A DNA stretch of 64,000 bases from Spirodela intermedia (taxonomy: Eukaryota > Streptophyta > Magnoliopsida > Alismatales > Araceae): NCBI GenBank assembly GCA_902729315.2, contig LR746267.1:2333501-2397500 (forward strand). Direction: 5' to 3'. The translations under genes were made by a program, and so were the position numbers. Of this stretch, positions 33,761 through 44,099 are shown in pieces. Numbering within the stretch: position 1 is the first letter of the stretch; the number at the start of each line of letters is the position of its first letter. Under the pieces are notes generated by a model. That model searched no databases, was not told the DNA's origin, and saw only the letters and a list, made by a program, of their open reading frames with translations.

Positions 33761-34344
33761 GGACATGATTGATAGGAAAAATGAAAGAGGAAAATGAACA
33801 AGCACATTAAGTATGCATTGAAAAGATGGGAACGGGAAGGATTAGCATTGTTGAAAGAAAACTAGAAAAGCATATGAAAGAAGAGCAAAAAGAACCTGCC
33901 AAGATAATATCAGATCACAATGATATGAAGAGGGAAATTAATAGGCAACTCGTACCAGTGCTGCCAACCTACCTAATCGGCCGATGAGAAGCGCCTCTCC
34001 TTACCCTCCCTCCTGCCATGAGGCAGTTGGCAACGTGCAGAGTACCACTGACGGACGAGTGTGTAGAGGGGGAAAGAAGCGTGAATGGGCTATTTAAAAA
34101 GCGTGAATGGGCTATTTATTCTTTTTAAATGAATATCCAATGGACCCTACGGTCAACACGTGGCCAATTCTATCTCTGCATAGCCGTTGAAGCATTTTGA
34201 ATGGGTGGAATGCTATATTTCTCTCTCTCTTTCTCTCTCATGTGTTCTATTATTGTTCCCACCTGAACCTTCCCGCCAGATCATCCTTTTGTTATCTCCG
34301 CCACCTCCGACGCTGAAGACGCGAAAATAGGAAGGGGAAGAGAG
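33761..34344. other. Upstream region of the phosphatase gene
   Basis: A GCGTGAATGGGCTATTTA unit is directly repeated at 34079-34120. A CT run follows at 34220-34240. No coding sequence recognised. Confidence 0.4.
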
Positions 34345-34545
34345 AAAGAGAGAGAGAGAGAGGTTGCCATGACAAGAGAGCAAAACAGACTGATGGCAGG
34401 GGGAGAGAGAGATAGGGAGGGAGGGAGGGAGGGAGGGAGAGAGAGGTTGCCATGACAAGAGAGCAAAACAGACTGATGGCAGGGGGGGAGAGATATAGGG
34501 AGGGAGGGAGGGAGGGAGGGAGAGAGGCTGCCATGATAGGAGATC
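34345..34545 (+). repeat. 83-bp tandem repeat with (GGGA)n, upstream of phosphatase gene
   Basis: A unit opening GGTTGCCATGACAAGAGAGC starts at 34362 and 34445, with a partial third (GGCTGCCATGATAGG) at 34527, giving spacings of 83 and 82 bp. Each unit ends in five or six GGGA repeats (about 34415-34439 and 34499-34521). The serine/leucine/proline-rich frames on the minus strand are products of this repeat and not genes. Confidence 0.85.
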
Positions 34546-34981
34546 GAGAAAGAATCTATGCCTGAGAAGAGAGAATCTGTGTGAGAAGAGTGCGAATGCT
34601 TGAGATGGAGAGACACAGACTCTTTCTCTATGCCTGGGAAGAAAGACACACAGAGAGTCTATGCCTGAGAAGAAAGCGAAGAGAGAGTCTACGCCTGAGA
34701 ATAAGAAGAAGAAGAAGCAGAGGGAGTCTGTGCCTCAGTTGAGAGAGCAAGACTCTACTCCTCAGAAGAGAGGCGGTGACGGGCAGGATAAAGTACCGTT
34801 GGTCTGGGTGGAGTAGCCTGCGGTCTGAACCTGTCATTTGAAGAACCGGCCGAGCCGGATGCCGCTCTTCTACCGCCGGTTCGAGCCGGACAGGACCAAG
34901 CCAGCCGTTGCTACACCATGCGTGGGGGGGGCAGGCAGCGGATGGCGAGCGACTTGAAGGCAGGCGTCTTCCTTAGAGGTG
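34546..34981 (+). promoter_or_regulatory. Proximal upstream or 5' UTR region of the phosphatase gene
   Basis: A purine-rich stretch with repeated (A)GAGAGTCTATGCCTGAGAAGA-like blocks (about 34550, 34590, 34650, 34690, 34730) is followed by GC-rich sequence from 34800. I cannot place a transcription start or TATA box. The region is assigned by position only. Confidence 0.35.
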
Positions 34982-35209
34982 ATGCCGCTCCATGCCTGGT
35001 TATCGGGGGGCTGCCTTCTTCCTTCCCCTCCCAGTCTCCCTCTTCCCTCTTTCGGGCAACGCCTTGGCCTTCTTCCCCGCACCATTTCCCCTCACCATTG
35101 CCCCTGCAAGATTCGCTGCCTAGAAGATAGCGGTGACGGCGGCGGTGTGATCCCCTCCTGCGGAAGGTTAGTGGGCATTAGAGGGCCCCGAAGGGTGAAT
35201 CGGAAGAAG
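34982..35209 (+). other. Possible N-terminal extension of the phosphatase
   Basis: In frame with exon 1 and free of stops from an ATG at 34982. The 76 extra residues are rich in P, S, L and R and poor in acidic residues in the first half, which would suit an organelle transit peptide. The upper half is GC-rich sequence that stays open in other frames too, so openness alone is weak evidence. Alternatively this is 5' UTR. Confidence 0.4.
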
Positions 35210-38200
35210 ATGATTAGGGGAAGTAGCGGGGGAAGGTGGTTCGAACGGGCGCTGGGGCAGCGTCTGAACATGGCGGGTCTGGCCTTCTTCTGCCGGGTTC
35301 TGTCGGCGGAGGAAGGGCGGCGGCTGGCGCTTCCTCAAGTGTGCGTACCAGACATCCGGTGGATTGATTGGCGGGCGCTGGAGCGACTAGGTTTCCGCGG
35401 GGTAGTCTTCGACAAGGACAACACCCTCACCTCACCCTATTCTCTCTTTCTCTGGCCTCCCATCACCGCCTCCTTGGGGCACTGCATGCAAGCTTTCCCT
35501 GGTCGTGTTGCTATCTATAGCAACTCTGCCGGTAAGTAAATCTACCGATTGATGCCACCACAATGCTTGCTCGGATCCTTTTTTTTAACCGGTGCTCATT
35601 TTCCTTCTATTGTTTGATTTTTGTTTTCTATCTTGATCCTTCTTTCTTTCCTGCTTAGGACTTTCTCAGTATGACCCGGACAGTTCAAAGGCAAAAGCAC
35701 TGGAGGATTCCATTGAGGGGGTTCACGTCATAAGGCATGGCAAGTGCATCTCTCCCCCTCCGACCTTGATGGGCTTCTATGATATATTTTTTTTCTTTTG
35801 TGAAAATCACGACTGGCCTCATCAAACATAGATTATAAAATTCTAAACTTCTATTAAGTTAACTAACTGCTTTAATAAATGCACATTGGACATTCTTCTG
35901 TGAACTTTGCTAATTCTCTGTCCCTGTTTTTGGCATAAATCAGATCATAGTGGATAAACAATGATCAATTAATATCAAATCTGATATACAGATTCTGAAT
36001 CTTCTTACATCATTATATTGTTTAGCACCCTACCTCCCCTCCCTGTCCCCCCAAAAAAAAAATAAAGACTGTTTCTAGAGGTGTACAAGCTGTTACACTT
36101 TTGTTTAACACCGTTTAAATTATGAAATCAAGGTTGGGATTCTTTACAAATGTGGTAGGATAAAGTGTTTTCCTGTGCCACACTAATTGAATTCTTGTAG
36201 AATCTATTTTGTGCTGTTCCTTATTATCATTTTCTTAAAAGTGAAAAGTGCAGCATATGCACAAAATAAGAAGAAAGGAGACTGACCTGTGTGTAAAAAA
36301 CCATGGAGCTTTCGAAAAAGAAAGTCCTCAATTGACTTTAGTCCATATCACCATGGTATGCTCCAAGCTAAAACCCCTACTCGCTCTCAATTGAAGAATA
36401 ATACTCTTTCATATTATGAAATCTTGAAGTGGACTTTCTCACTCACTCCTTTGGAGATAGAGGAGATGCTGGACGGCAGCAGAAGAGCAGTGCCAGAAGG
36501 CAGCACTGGAGGATGGTTGCATGCGGTGGTTTCTGCACACCCCTTCCCTGTTTCGCCCTTCCCTCGCTGAACGTCCATCCATTAGACAACTTTGATGCCT
36601 AAACATTAATTAAGTAGGGATCGTTCAAAGATCAATCAAGACAAGCATCTGTGAACAGTCATCCATGTAAAATCCTCCATCAAATTCTTGACCTATACAG
36701 GATAAGCTGACCCCTGTGTCAAAGAGGTTGTAAGGTGTCTTGTCCAATCACACGAGGTGAAATGATTAGTAGATTGGTCTGTGAACTTTATTTTATGTCC
36801 CATTTTCCATTTCCTTTGATCTACCTCTTTTGTTTGGAGGGCTTTTTTCTATAAGAAAGCTGAGTTGTATACTAAGTAGAAAAAGTTTCTCTTATCTAAA
36901 TTTCCGTTTGACAGTAAACATCCCTTCACCAATCTAGAATGAAAAATTTGATGTCATTGTCCTGTAGGTATCCTCTGCAGCCATATAAAGAGAAGAAACT
37001 CCTGATTGATGGCCCGGACGTTCTTACTCCTGTAGTACGTCTGTTTGTAACCTCTAAACTTAGAACATTATCAGTACCTATTTTCTTAACGGATTACTAT
37101 GTGACACATGATTGAGGATTCTTGATATTGATCATTTCAAGAGTTCCATTCTCCTTGTGGTCGAAAATTCTTCCCATATTATCCTATTCGTTTCTCCAGT
37201 ACTATGACAGAAAAAGGTAGATCGAATTGCTTCCTGTATTTCAGCTACTATCTTTGTAATCTTGAATGAAGATGTTCGGCAGGTGCATACATTATATGAC
37301 ACATCCTTGCAGAAAGAAAGCCTCACCCGAAGTAGAGGATCTTTCCTTAATTCTCAGCCATTTTAATTTAAAGCCACTGCAGATTTTTTTCCAATCACTA
37401 CCATTTACCATGTCTAGTGTGAGTAGCATCCATAGATATCACCAAATATCATAGAAGCCCTAGAAAACGGAAAAACACTGTTTTAACTCTGTCAAATGCC
37501 TTGTATCTCGCTCATTCCATATTCCACATCATTATCTAATTATGTGATTGGGAAAGTGGATGGTTTCTGATAAATGGTAAGTATTGTGCAAATAGATGGA
37601 TTTTCCAATTCTGTTGCATGATTTGACTGTTTCAACTCTTCAGTAATCTGCTCAAGGAGTTTATTGAATATTTTGGCATCTATTCTCCACTACTGTACTT
37701 GTTTATGGCCTCAAGAAACTTAGAATTAGGGTAGGCTACTGTTTTACCTAATCCAGAGGAAAAGAACTCTCCCAATCTGTAAGAAATGGGCCCAAACCTT
37801 AATACATCTTTAAAAGTTTACAGAGTGTTCTAGAAAATGAAAGGTTGTAAAAGAGTCGGAAGAAATGAATTTATCAAAGGATTTCGTTAATATCTCTTCC
37901 ATCCCTCTTAATCTTGACACCTGCGAACTGCTATCAAACGCCTTCCCATGTTGGGTCTTCCTAGTGTAAGAGAAAATGGAGGCGGCTCTCAAAAGTGGAG
38001 AAAGTGTGACAGGTAGTGGAGTTGGAAGAGGGGAATGAAGGAGAAGTGGAGGTGGTCCCATGTGATGATTCTTCCCACTCATTCTGTTTCCACGGTTTCC
38101 TTTCCTTTCTGATTTATCTTCTTCCTCATGTTATCTGAAATCCTTTCATGTGCTGAGGCCTGATCTGCTCCACAGATTGATCAGGTTGGATTAGACAAAT

Positions 38201-40316
38201 CAGGCAATGCATGATATCCAAAATCAATTCTAATGGACGGATTATCTAAGTTGGATCTGGTCTATTTTGATCAGTTCAAATCCACTAAATTGTCCACTCC
38301 AAAGCCTCTAGGTTGGATTAGGCGATTTCTGGCCAATCCATCCAGCTCATTTCACTATGATTTTGCCCCTAAATCAGCAGATTTGACTGAATTCTAAGGA
38401 ATATACTCCTGAAAAATGTGATCAGAAACAGATCAGAGTCCTGTTTCTCCTCCTCCCTGAAAATAATGAGCATTTTACTTCATGGTTTGAGCTGGATAAG
38501 GGATGGTGAAGTTTAAAGAGGTTCTTGGAGAATAGTTTCATCAAAGATACATTATTTTCAGGTTTTTTGTTTCATGTAAACCAGATAAAAATCTTTCCTT
38601 AACGTGCATCTACGCCTTGGGATGCACCTCTCTGAGAAACCTTCTCCGAGCCTCAGTCAAGTTTATACAGATCATGTACTGGGGTGCACTTTGGAAATGT
38701 AACCATTTTATTGCGCTGGTTTCGGCATCAACATGAATCATTTAACAGGTCTTTCGTATATATGTTATACAGTTTTTCAGAGTAGGGGTAAAGACCATGC
38801 TTGTTTGACTAATTCATGGAATGTGTGGACTGAATCATGAATGCATTCTCTGTATTTTAGTGACAAAGAAACCGGCTGGGACTGTAGATGAAATAGAGCA
38901 ATACTTTGGTTGTTCAGCCTCACAACTGATCATGGTATAAGTCTCTCTCACCACTGATCATGTAGTTTTGTTCTGTACGACTTACCTATAGATTGTTGTT
39001 TTCCTGCCAGGTTGGTGATCGATGTTTCACTGATGTTGTATATGGAAATCGAAATGGCTTTCTTACAATTCTGACTGAGCCTTTAAATCTTTCTGAAGAG
39101 CCATTGGTTGTTCAACTGGTAATTTTCCTGAAGCATATCCTTTTTTAGTGCCATTGTAGAAAAGCTAACATATTGATATCGCTTATGCTGGCTGATGACT
39201 TGTTAGACACTATGGCAATGTCTCAGGAGGGTACATGGGTTTCAGCCATTGTTAGTGATTAAACACCATCTGCAGAAGCTGCTAAAGAATGTTTTTTATG
39301 TGACTCATCTTGACACAAAAATTATCTATATGTTAAGCTGCCTGTCTATCACAAGGGCTATGGCTCAGTTGGTAGAGCGACTCGCTTACACGTGCGACCA
39401 TGCTTTTCAAAGGAGTTAAGCCCCATGAAAGCACCTGAAATGTTCAATGATCGACGAGAAATAATCTTCATCGCTTGATCAACACTAAAACATCAGCCCT
39501 CAGAATGATCTTACGGCTAGTTTTACTTCAAGAAATAAGTTGAAATGCTTCGTGCCTTTCCCTTTTATTTTTGGTTGGTAGCAAGGTTTTAAGGATTCCA
39601 CATTCTCTGCGGATGCAATCACCTACTCTGTGGAAGCAACAGCATATATTGCTCCACTGTAAGAAACTTGACAGATGTTCATGGCTGACAATTATCCTTC
39701 TCTCTGTTTGTTGAACGCTGCTTTTGATTCTCTGTTTGTTGTTCGTCTACAGTGAAGATGTTCTCCACTTTTATGGAAGATGACCGTTGACTTGCTTCCT
39801 AAGAAATTCGAAATCTTCTAGTCCGCTAGAGGCTGAATGAATCAGAAATTCCCTCTCTTATCCTCTCGTTCACCTGTTTAATGGGAAGAATGATCCTCTG
39901 CATGGGATTCAATCAGATGGAGAATGAGTGTATGATGTGCTATTTCTGTAGCAGAACTACCATACTATTTTGGTATATAACTCAGATTTTTGTTGCAGAA
40001 ATGTCGTAATGATCTTATATGCATATAATTTCATGCTAAATGCTCTCACCGTCAAGCCTAGTTGTCCCAGAACAATGAGAAGAAAAGTTCCTGATAGGAA
40101 AGTCAGCTACTTGGGCTGTTTAATTTTCATTTTCTTTTGGCGAATATATAGATTATTTAACATGCTTGATCTAACCTTGGGATTATGTTAATGCCTTCTC
40201 AGGTCCGGAAGCTAGAGCAGCATCTACTCACTTGCTGGCGCAAGAAAGGGTTGAAACCATTAGAACACAGCCTACTCTCGGATTGGAAACAGTGCACAAG
40301 GTCTCAACCATTCTAG
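35210..40316 (+). CDS. PGPP1: Phosphatidylglycerophosphate phosphatase, GEP4/PGPP1 type (5 exons)
   Basis: Exons: 35210-35531, 35659-35739, 38861-38934, 39011-39118, 40203-40316 (TAG 40314-40316); phases agree throughout, giving 232 residues. This HAD-family enzyme removes the phosphate from phosphatidylglycerophosphate to form phosphatidylglycerol, precursor of cardiolipin and of plastid and mitochondrial PG. Seen: HAD motif I VVFDKDNTLT (nucleophile D68, acid D70), motif II SNS at 104-106, the K137-K138-P region, and motif IV VGDRCFTDVVYGNRNG (160-175). VPDIRWIDW before motif I is typical of the family. Intron 2 uses a GC donor (35740-35741) and is 3.1 kb long. The frame is also open to an earlier ATG at 34982, which would add 76 residues, possibly a targeting peptide; I chose 35210 because recognisable similarity starts soon after. 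The symbol follows the Arabidopsis orthologue. Confidence 0.9.
35740..38860 (+). other. Phosphatase intron 2 (GC-AG), carrying R4 sequence
   Basis: The donor reads CATG|GCAAGT and the acceptor TATTTTAG|TGAC. Splicing here joins RH to VTKKPAGT, matching the family; no GT donor nearby gives that frame. Bases 36570-38150 correspond to the inverted copy at 16670-17980. The piece 36968-37034 is bounded by AG and GT and stays open (YPLQPYKEKKLLIDGPDV), so it looks like an exon, but it has no counterpart in the protein family and its homologue at about 17700 is not open. Confidence 0.8.
36570..38150 (+). repeat. R4 copy inside intron 2
   Basis: The partner of 16670-17980 (opposite orientation). A minus-strand frame of 90 codons (37810-38082) lies inside it; the equivalent at 16.7-16.9 kb is broken, so I do not call a gene. 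I found no terminal inverted repeats or target duplication at its approximate edges. Confidence 0.7.
39354..39440 (+). other. Organelle-type tRNA-Val(UAC) 5' half with group II intron start
   Basis: AGGGCTATGGCTCAGTTGGT begins a 38-nt segment (39354-39391) with the tRNA layout: acceptor strand AGGGCTA, D-arm GCTCAGTTGGTAGAGC, anticodon stem and CTTACAC loop (anticodon TAC). It is followed directly by GTGCGACC, the GUGYG start of a group II intron. Plastid trnV-UAC has exactly this split-gene arrangement. No 3' half with a T-arm is visible downstream, so this is a partial nuclear copy of organelle DNA in phosphatase intron 4, and not a working tRNA gene. Confidence 0.6.
39582..39783 (+). other. 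Exon-like pair with stop in phosphatase intron 4
   Basis: 39582-39658 (preceded by TTGGTAG, followed by GTAAGA) and 39753-39783 (preceded by TCTACAG) read as one frame, QGFKDSTFSADAITYSVEA through PLEDVLHFYGR, then TGA. The separating intron is 94 bp. The first exon is phase 0, as is the end of phosphatase exon 4, so splicing to it would yield a shorter protein with a different tail. The peptide looks protein-like, but I cannot name its family. It may be an alternative 3' end or the remains of the last two exons of another gene brought in with flanking DNA. Confidence 0.45.
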
Positions 40317-41521
40317 GAAGAATTCTTCCTGCACAAATGATTGTTTTTCTTCTTCGCTGCCTTTTTTTTAATTTTGATTCTTGGGCTAACCCAACAGTGG
40401 TTAGTTCAGTTGGCAACAATGGTTAGTCAACCAACACGGTTGACCAGGACTTTGTGGCCACACTGAATGGCAAGATCATCAGATAATTTTTCCCCTCTCT
40501 CTCTCTCTCTCTTCTCTGGCGCATTTCAAGAGGCCCCTGCGACCCTCACGCCGTGTTGGTCAACCCCCGAAAACTGTATTCTTTGACCTTCCACAGTCAT
40601 CGCCTATTTTTGTCTCCTTCTGTCCATCCTCTCCTCTGGCTACTACCGTCGACAAGCAGCTGGTTGGCAAGAAGGGCTCTCTTCTCCGGCCTATTCTTTT
40701 TCAAGTTTTCGGAAGGTTGGAGACTCTGGTAAAGAATCGGACTGTCCTAATCAAGATCGTGTGGCGATAAGCTGTAGACTGGAGTGCTTAGTCGGTGGAT
40801 TTGACCTGTAACCTTATGGGCCTGCTTGATTGATTGACTGGTTGTTTGATTGATTTAGAGAGAGAGAGGGAGCGGTGATAATACGATTAATTAATGCTCA
40901 ACGCTCCTGAAAACAGGGAACCTTCACTTTACTGGCCACCAGTTTCTCTCTCTAACCGCTCTCACATTCGGCGAACATTCAGCATGATTCTAACGCATTC
41001 GATCCACCAAGATGTTTCGTCGTGAACCCAGAATAGATTGAACCTTTGAGCGAATTTTGATCGGTCTCGCTCTAAGAAACTTTTCGCACTAGAAAATTCC
41101 TGTGTTTCTACGTGCGAGAGGGGGGTTTGATCCTCGTTGCTCCCTTGTAAACCGCACAAACTAGATTTCACCGATCCAAATCGGATCAACCTTGGGTTTT
41201 CAAATGGAAAAACGAAAGAGTTCGCCTTGCCCCAAATATTTCAGAGAGCATGAATCTCATACGACAGTCGGTCGTGAGCTGGGAGGAGACTCAGGAGATG
41301 AGACTGGGAGAAAGAAACACAGGTCACCGAGGATTTCTCCACTAGTGGAAGGAAGATGATGGTACCCATTAATCGTTCTATATTTGGCTACATTTCAGCA
41401 GCTGCGAAAGATGCCAGGAAACGAGATCGTGGATGATCCAGATCATTAAGCATCAATCATTCGTTCCGGCTCCAGAGATGCTTCCACCTGGTGGGGAGGT
41501 TATGAGCAGGAGCCGCAGGGA
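40317..41521. other. Intergenic region between convergent phosphatase and SPL genes
   Basis: The two genes are transcribed toward each other. Contains the phosphatase 3' UTR, a (CT)n run at 40495-40512, a (GA)n run at 40857-40872 and, toward 41521, the SPL 3' UTR. The frame 40962-41189 (minus) has no recognisable domain. Confidence 0.5.
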
Positions 41522-41541
41522 TGACAGAAGAGAGGGAGCAG
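41522..41541 (-). promoter_or_regulatory. miR156 target site in SPL 3' UTR
   Basis: The minus strand reads CTGCTCCCTCTCTTCTGTCA, 17 nt after the TAA stop (41559-41561). The plus strand TGACAGAAGAGAGGGAGCAG differs from miR156 (TGACAGAAGAGAGTGAGCAC) only at miRNA positions 14 and 20. Position 14 is already mismatched in the usual SPL targets, so cleavage should be retained. A 3' UTR position is the arrangement of the SPL3/4/5 group. Confidence 0.88.
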
Positions 41542-41558
41542 AATTGATGATCGAGAGT

Positions 41559-42293
41559 TTATCTGATATGGAAATGCTTGAAGGCGGGGTTCGCGGGGAG
41601 AGTGGCGATGGGCATCCTCCCGCTCTGGTCAACCTGCCGGCAATGGCCGGAGCCTTCGCCCTGAGATTCCGACGAACTCTTCCGCCGCCGTTCGTTGTGC
41701 CCCGCCAGTCGCCGGCGGCAGCTCCGCTTTGCTTCGTCGAACTCGGAGAGCTCGTGGAACCTGTGCAGGAAGCCCCCCAAACGTTGGCGGAGATCGCCAG
41801 AAGTGAATGGTGATAGTTTTCTTCAAGCTCGAGGTTGCCGGTGATCATGAAGGTGGGTAGGAGAAGGAGGTGGGTACCTGCTGCATTGCTGGCAGAAGCG
41901 CTGGCGGAGGCCGGCGACGAGGACGACGGCGGCCTTGGAGTGGGCTTCACAGACCTTGTGCCTGCGGTGGTAGCGCTTTGCCTCCGTGAGATCGGCGGTG
42001 CACCGCTCGGCCTGACAGTACGGCAGCGAGAGGCCACCGGCGGCGCCGCCGGACCCCGCTCCCCTTCGCACCATGGCGGCCGCCGCGGCCGCCGCAGTCG
42101 ACGCCACCGCCGCCACCGAAGAAGACGCAGACGAAGACGAAGACGAAGAAGAAGACGTGGAGGAAAACCCATACGGCAGCCTCCTCTTCTTCTCATCCTC
42201 ACCAAGGCCGACGTCCCCAGCGGCGCCCCCTCCGTCGTCCGCCGGCAGCTCATCCCGCTTGAACCTGCCCTTCTTCGCCCCCAGCTGCCTCAT
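41559..42293 (-). CDS. SPL: SQUAMOSA promoter-binding-like transcription factor (SPL3/4/5 group)
   Basis: Exon 1 is 42293-41878, exon 2 is 41760-41559; the 117-bp intron has GT (41877-41876) and AG (41762-41761) and falls inside the CQQCSR|FHEL codon, the position expected for SBP-box genes. The 205-residue protein has a low-complexity N-terminus with Ser and Ala runs (residues 44-73), then a complete SBP domain: zinc site 1 C93, C98, C115, H118; zinc site 2 C134, C137, H141, C153; and a bipartite nuclear signal [17 protein letters not shown] at 150-166. It binds GTAC-core promoters and in other plants controls phase change and flowering under miR156. The ATG at 42293 is the first in frame; the frame extends upstream without an ATG. 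Short length, two exons and a 3' UTR miR156 site fit the SPL3/4/5 group; paralogue identity cannot be settled. Confidence 0.93.
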
Positions 42294-42750
42294 CTCCGTC
42301 GACCGCTCCAGCCCACCGGTGGAAGGGGGAGAGCGAGGCCACCAGGAGGGACCTGAGCTGGGGAGGAGTAGTGGGGAGGACGAAGGGGGGTTCAGGGAAC
42401 AGGCAGCAAAAGGCGGAACCTTGGAAAGGAGGACTGAACGGAGGACCACATCCACTCGTCCTCTTCCTCTTCCTCCCCCCGCTCGTTTTGTTTCTTTCTC
42501 CAATTTTACCCCCCTTCTTCCCCCTTTCCTCCCCTCCCCACCATCACTCCCCGCCTCTGTCAGTCACCCCGGGAAGGCGACGACCGGCCCAACCGAACCG
42601 CTCTTCTCTCTCTCTCTCTCTTTCTCTCCCTTTCTCACTTTACGTCGCTATAAATCATCCAGACGACGGGGGCCAGCGCGCCACGCGTCCCGCTTGCGCC
42701 GCCCCCCAGTACGGTTTTACTGATCTTGGAGGGTATATCTCGTGGTAACT
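42294..42750 (-). promoter_or_regulatory. SPL 5' UTR and proximal promoter region
   Basis: GC-rich leader with a (GA)n run on the gene strand at 42604-42630. GA-rich leaders are common in SPL genes. I cannot fix the transcription start. Frames on both strands here follow from the GC-rich composition. Confidence 0.45.
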
Positions 42751-44099
42751 GCGGCCTGTACGTAGTATACGCGGACGGAGCCAGGCGAGCATGGCCATCT
42801 TCTATAAGTTGGGGAGGGAAAAGTCAACTGAGCCAGGCCCAATCTTTGATCTGCACGCATTTTTCCTCGTTTCAGCTATACTAGAGCACATGTTAAGAAG
42901 GCTCCTACTCTGTTGGCCCATTCACTTGGGTTGCCTTGCATATTATGGGATAACTCCCATTGCTCTTACATGATTTATTTTTACTCTACATAGTCTGAGA
43001 GATCTTTGATAGCTTGAAGAGCCTAAATTGCTTTGATGGTGACATAGAATATAGAATGATAGTTTAGTAAAACTCATAATAGTGGAATTATACATTAAGG
43101 TGATCCAGATTATTTATTATTCAAAAAAGTCTCAAAATTAAGAGAATATTACCCAAAGGTTAAACATAGTCCATATTCATTAAAATGAGTTATATACTTT
43201 TGGTTGCAAGTTGACGCCATAGGCATGGGCATGCATGACAAATTTGTATTTATTGTGATTTTCATAAGATTAAAAAATAGCATAAAGTTTAAATTGCAGA
43301 CATGAATGTAACTAAAATAGGCTGTTATTTAGGTGTTATTGGTGGCCATTGTACAACACATTTCACATAAAAGGGGTGTCCCAGCCCACATTTCTGTTGA
43401 GCAAAAGAGGGAGAAAAAAAAAGAGAGCTTTTACGTTCACCCTCTTCCTCCAAGAGTCCAATTCAGAATTCTTCCTTCTTGAACACCTCAAGGAAAATAA
43501 GATCAACTATTGTTCAAGTCTTCAAAGTCTGCTCTATGTAAATGCTTTTGCAATAAGAATTCTAAGGAATCAAAGCCTATGTGAAGTTTGGAGTTAAATC
43601 TCACTGAACGGTAACTCAATTACAGTCTTGAAGTAATTTTGAATGATAATTACTCAATTGAATATGGTGCTAACTCTCTCTACTTGGGCCCCATAAAGAT
43701 GTTAATCCGGAAGAGAGACATGGGTATCCTCTAGTTGGGCCCCTAGAGCCATAAATTTGAAAGTGAATATCAAAGTGAAATATTGAGTTGGTTGGAGCTA
43801 TTTAACCTAGTGAAGGGGTTGAAGGCTTAATTTAGTATGTTTTTCTGTAACTATTTACTAGAACCTAAGGATGTAATCCTTGGAAAGTGAAATAGGTCAA
43901 GTAGACTACACCACAAAAAAATTGTGTGAAAAAAATATTAGACTCATGTTCTTAAATGGAACAGCAAAAAAAATTAGAGTCAAAATCAATTTACCTCTCC
44001 TCTTAGTGTTGTATGCTATAACCTTTTCTAATATTAAAACCAACCTTAATTCATAAGAAATAATTATCCTTGAGAAATAAATTATAATGGCAAGCACTT
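42751..44099. other. SPL upstream DNA and unassigned repeat sequence
   Basis: The first 250 bp may hold distal SPL promoter. From about 43000 the DNA becomes AT-rich and is likely the 5' part of the copia-type element whose gag remnant follows. A frame at 43349-43597 has no recognisable domain. Confidence 0.4.

Noticed and set aside
34213-34649. Serine/leucine/proline-rich frames on the minus strand
   Set aside because: Products of the GGGA-containing tandem repeat.
41453-42253. 266-codon minus-strand frame across the SPL gene
   Set aside because: It is a shifted frame that ignores the intron; the SBP-domain frame is the real one.
42073-42723. 216-codon plus-strand frame opposite SPL exon 1
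   Set aside because: Antisense shadow of GC-rich Ser/Ala codon runs; no domain.
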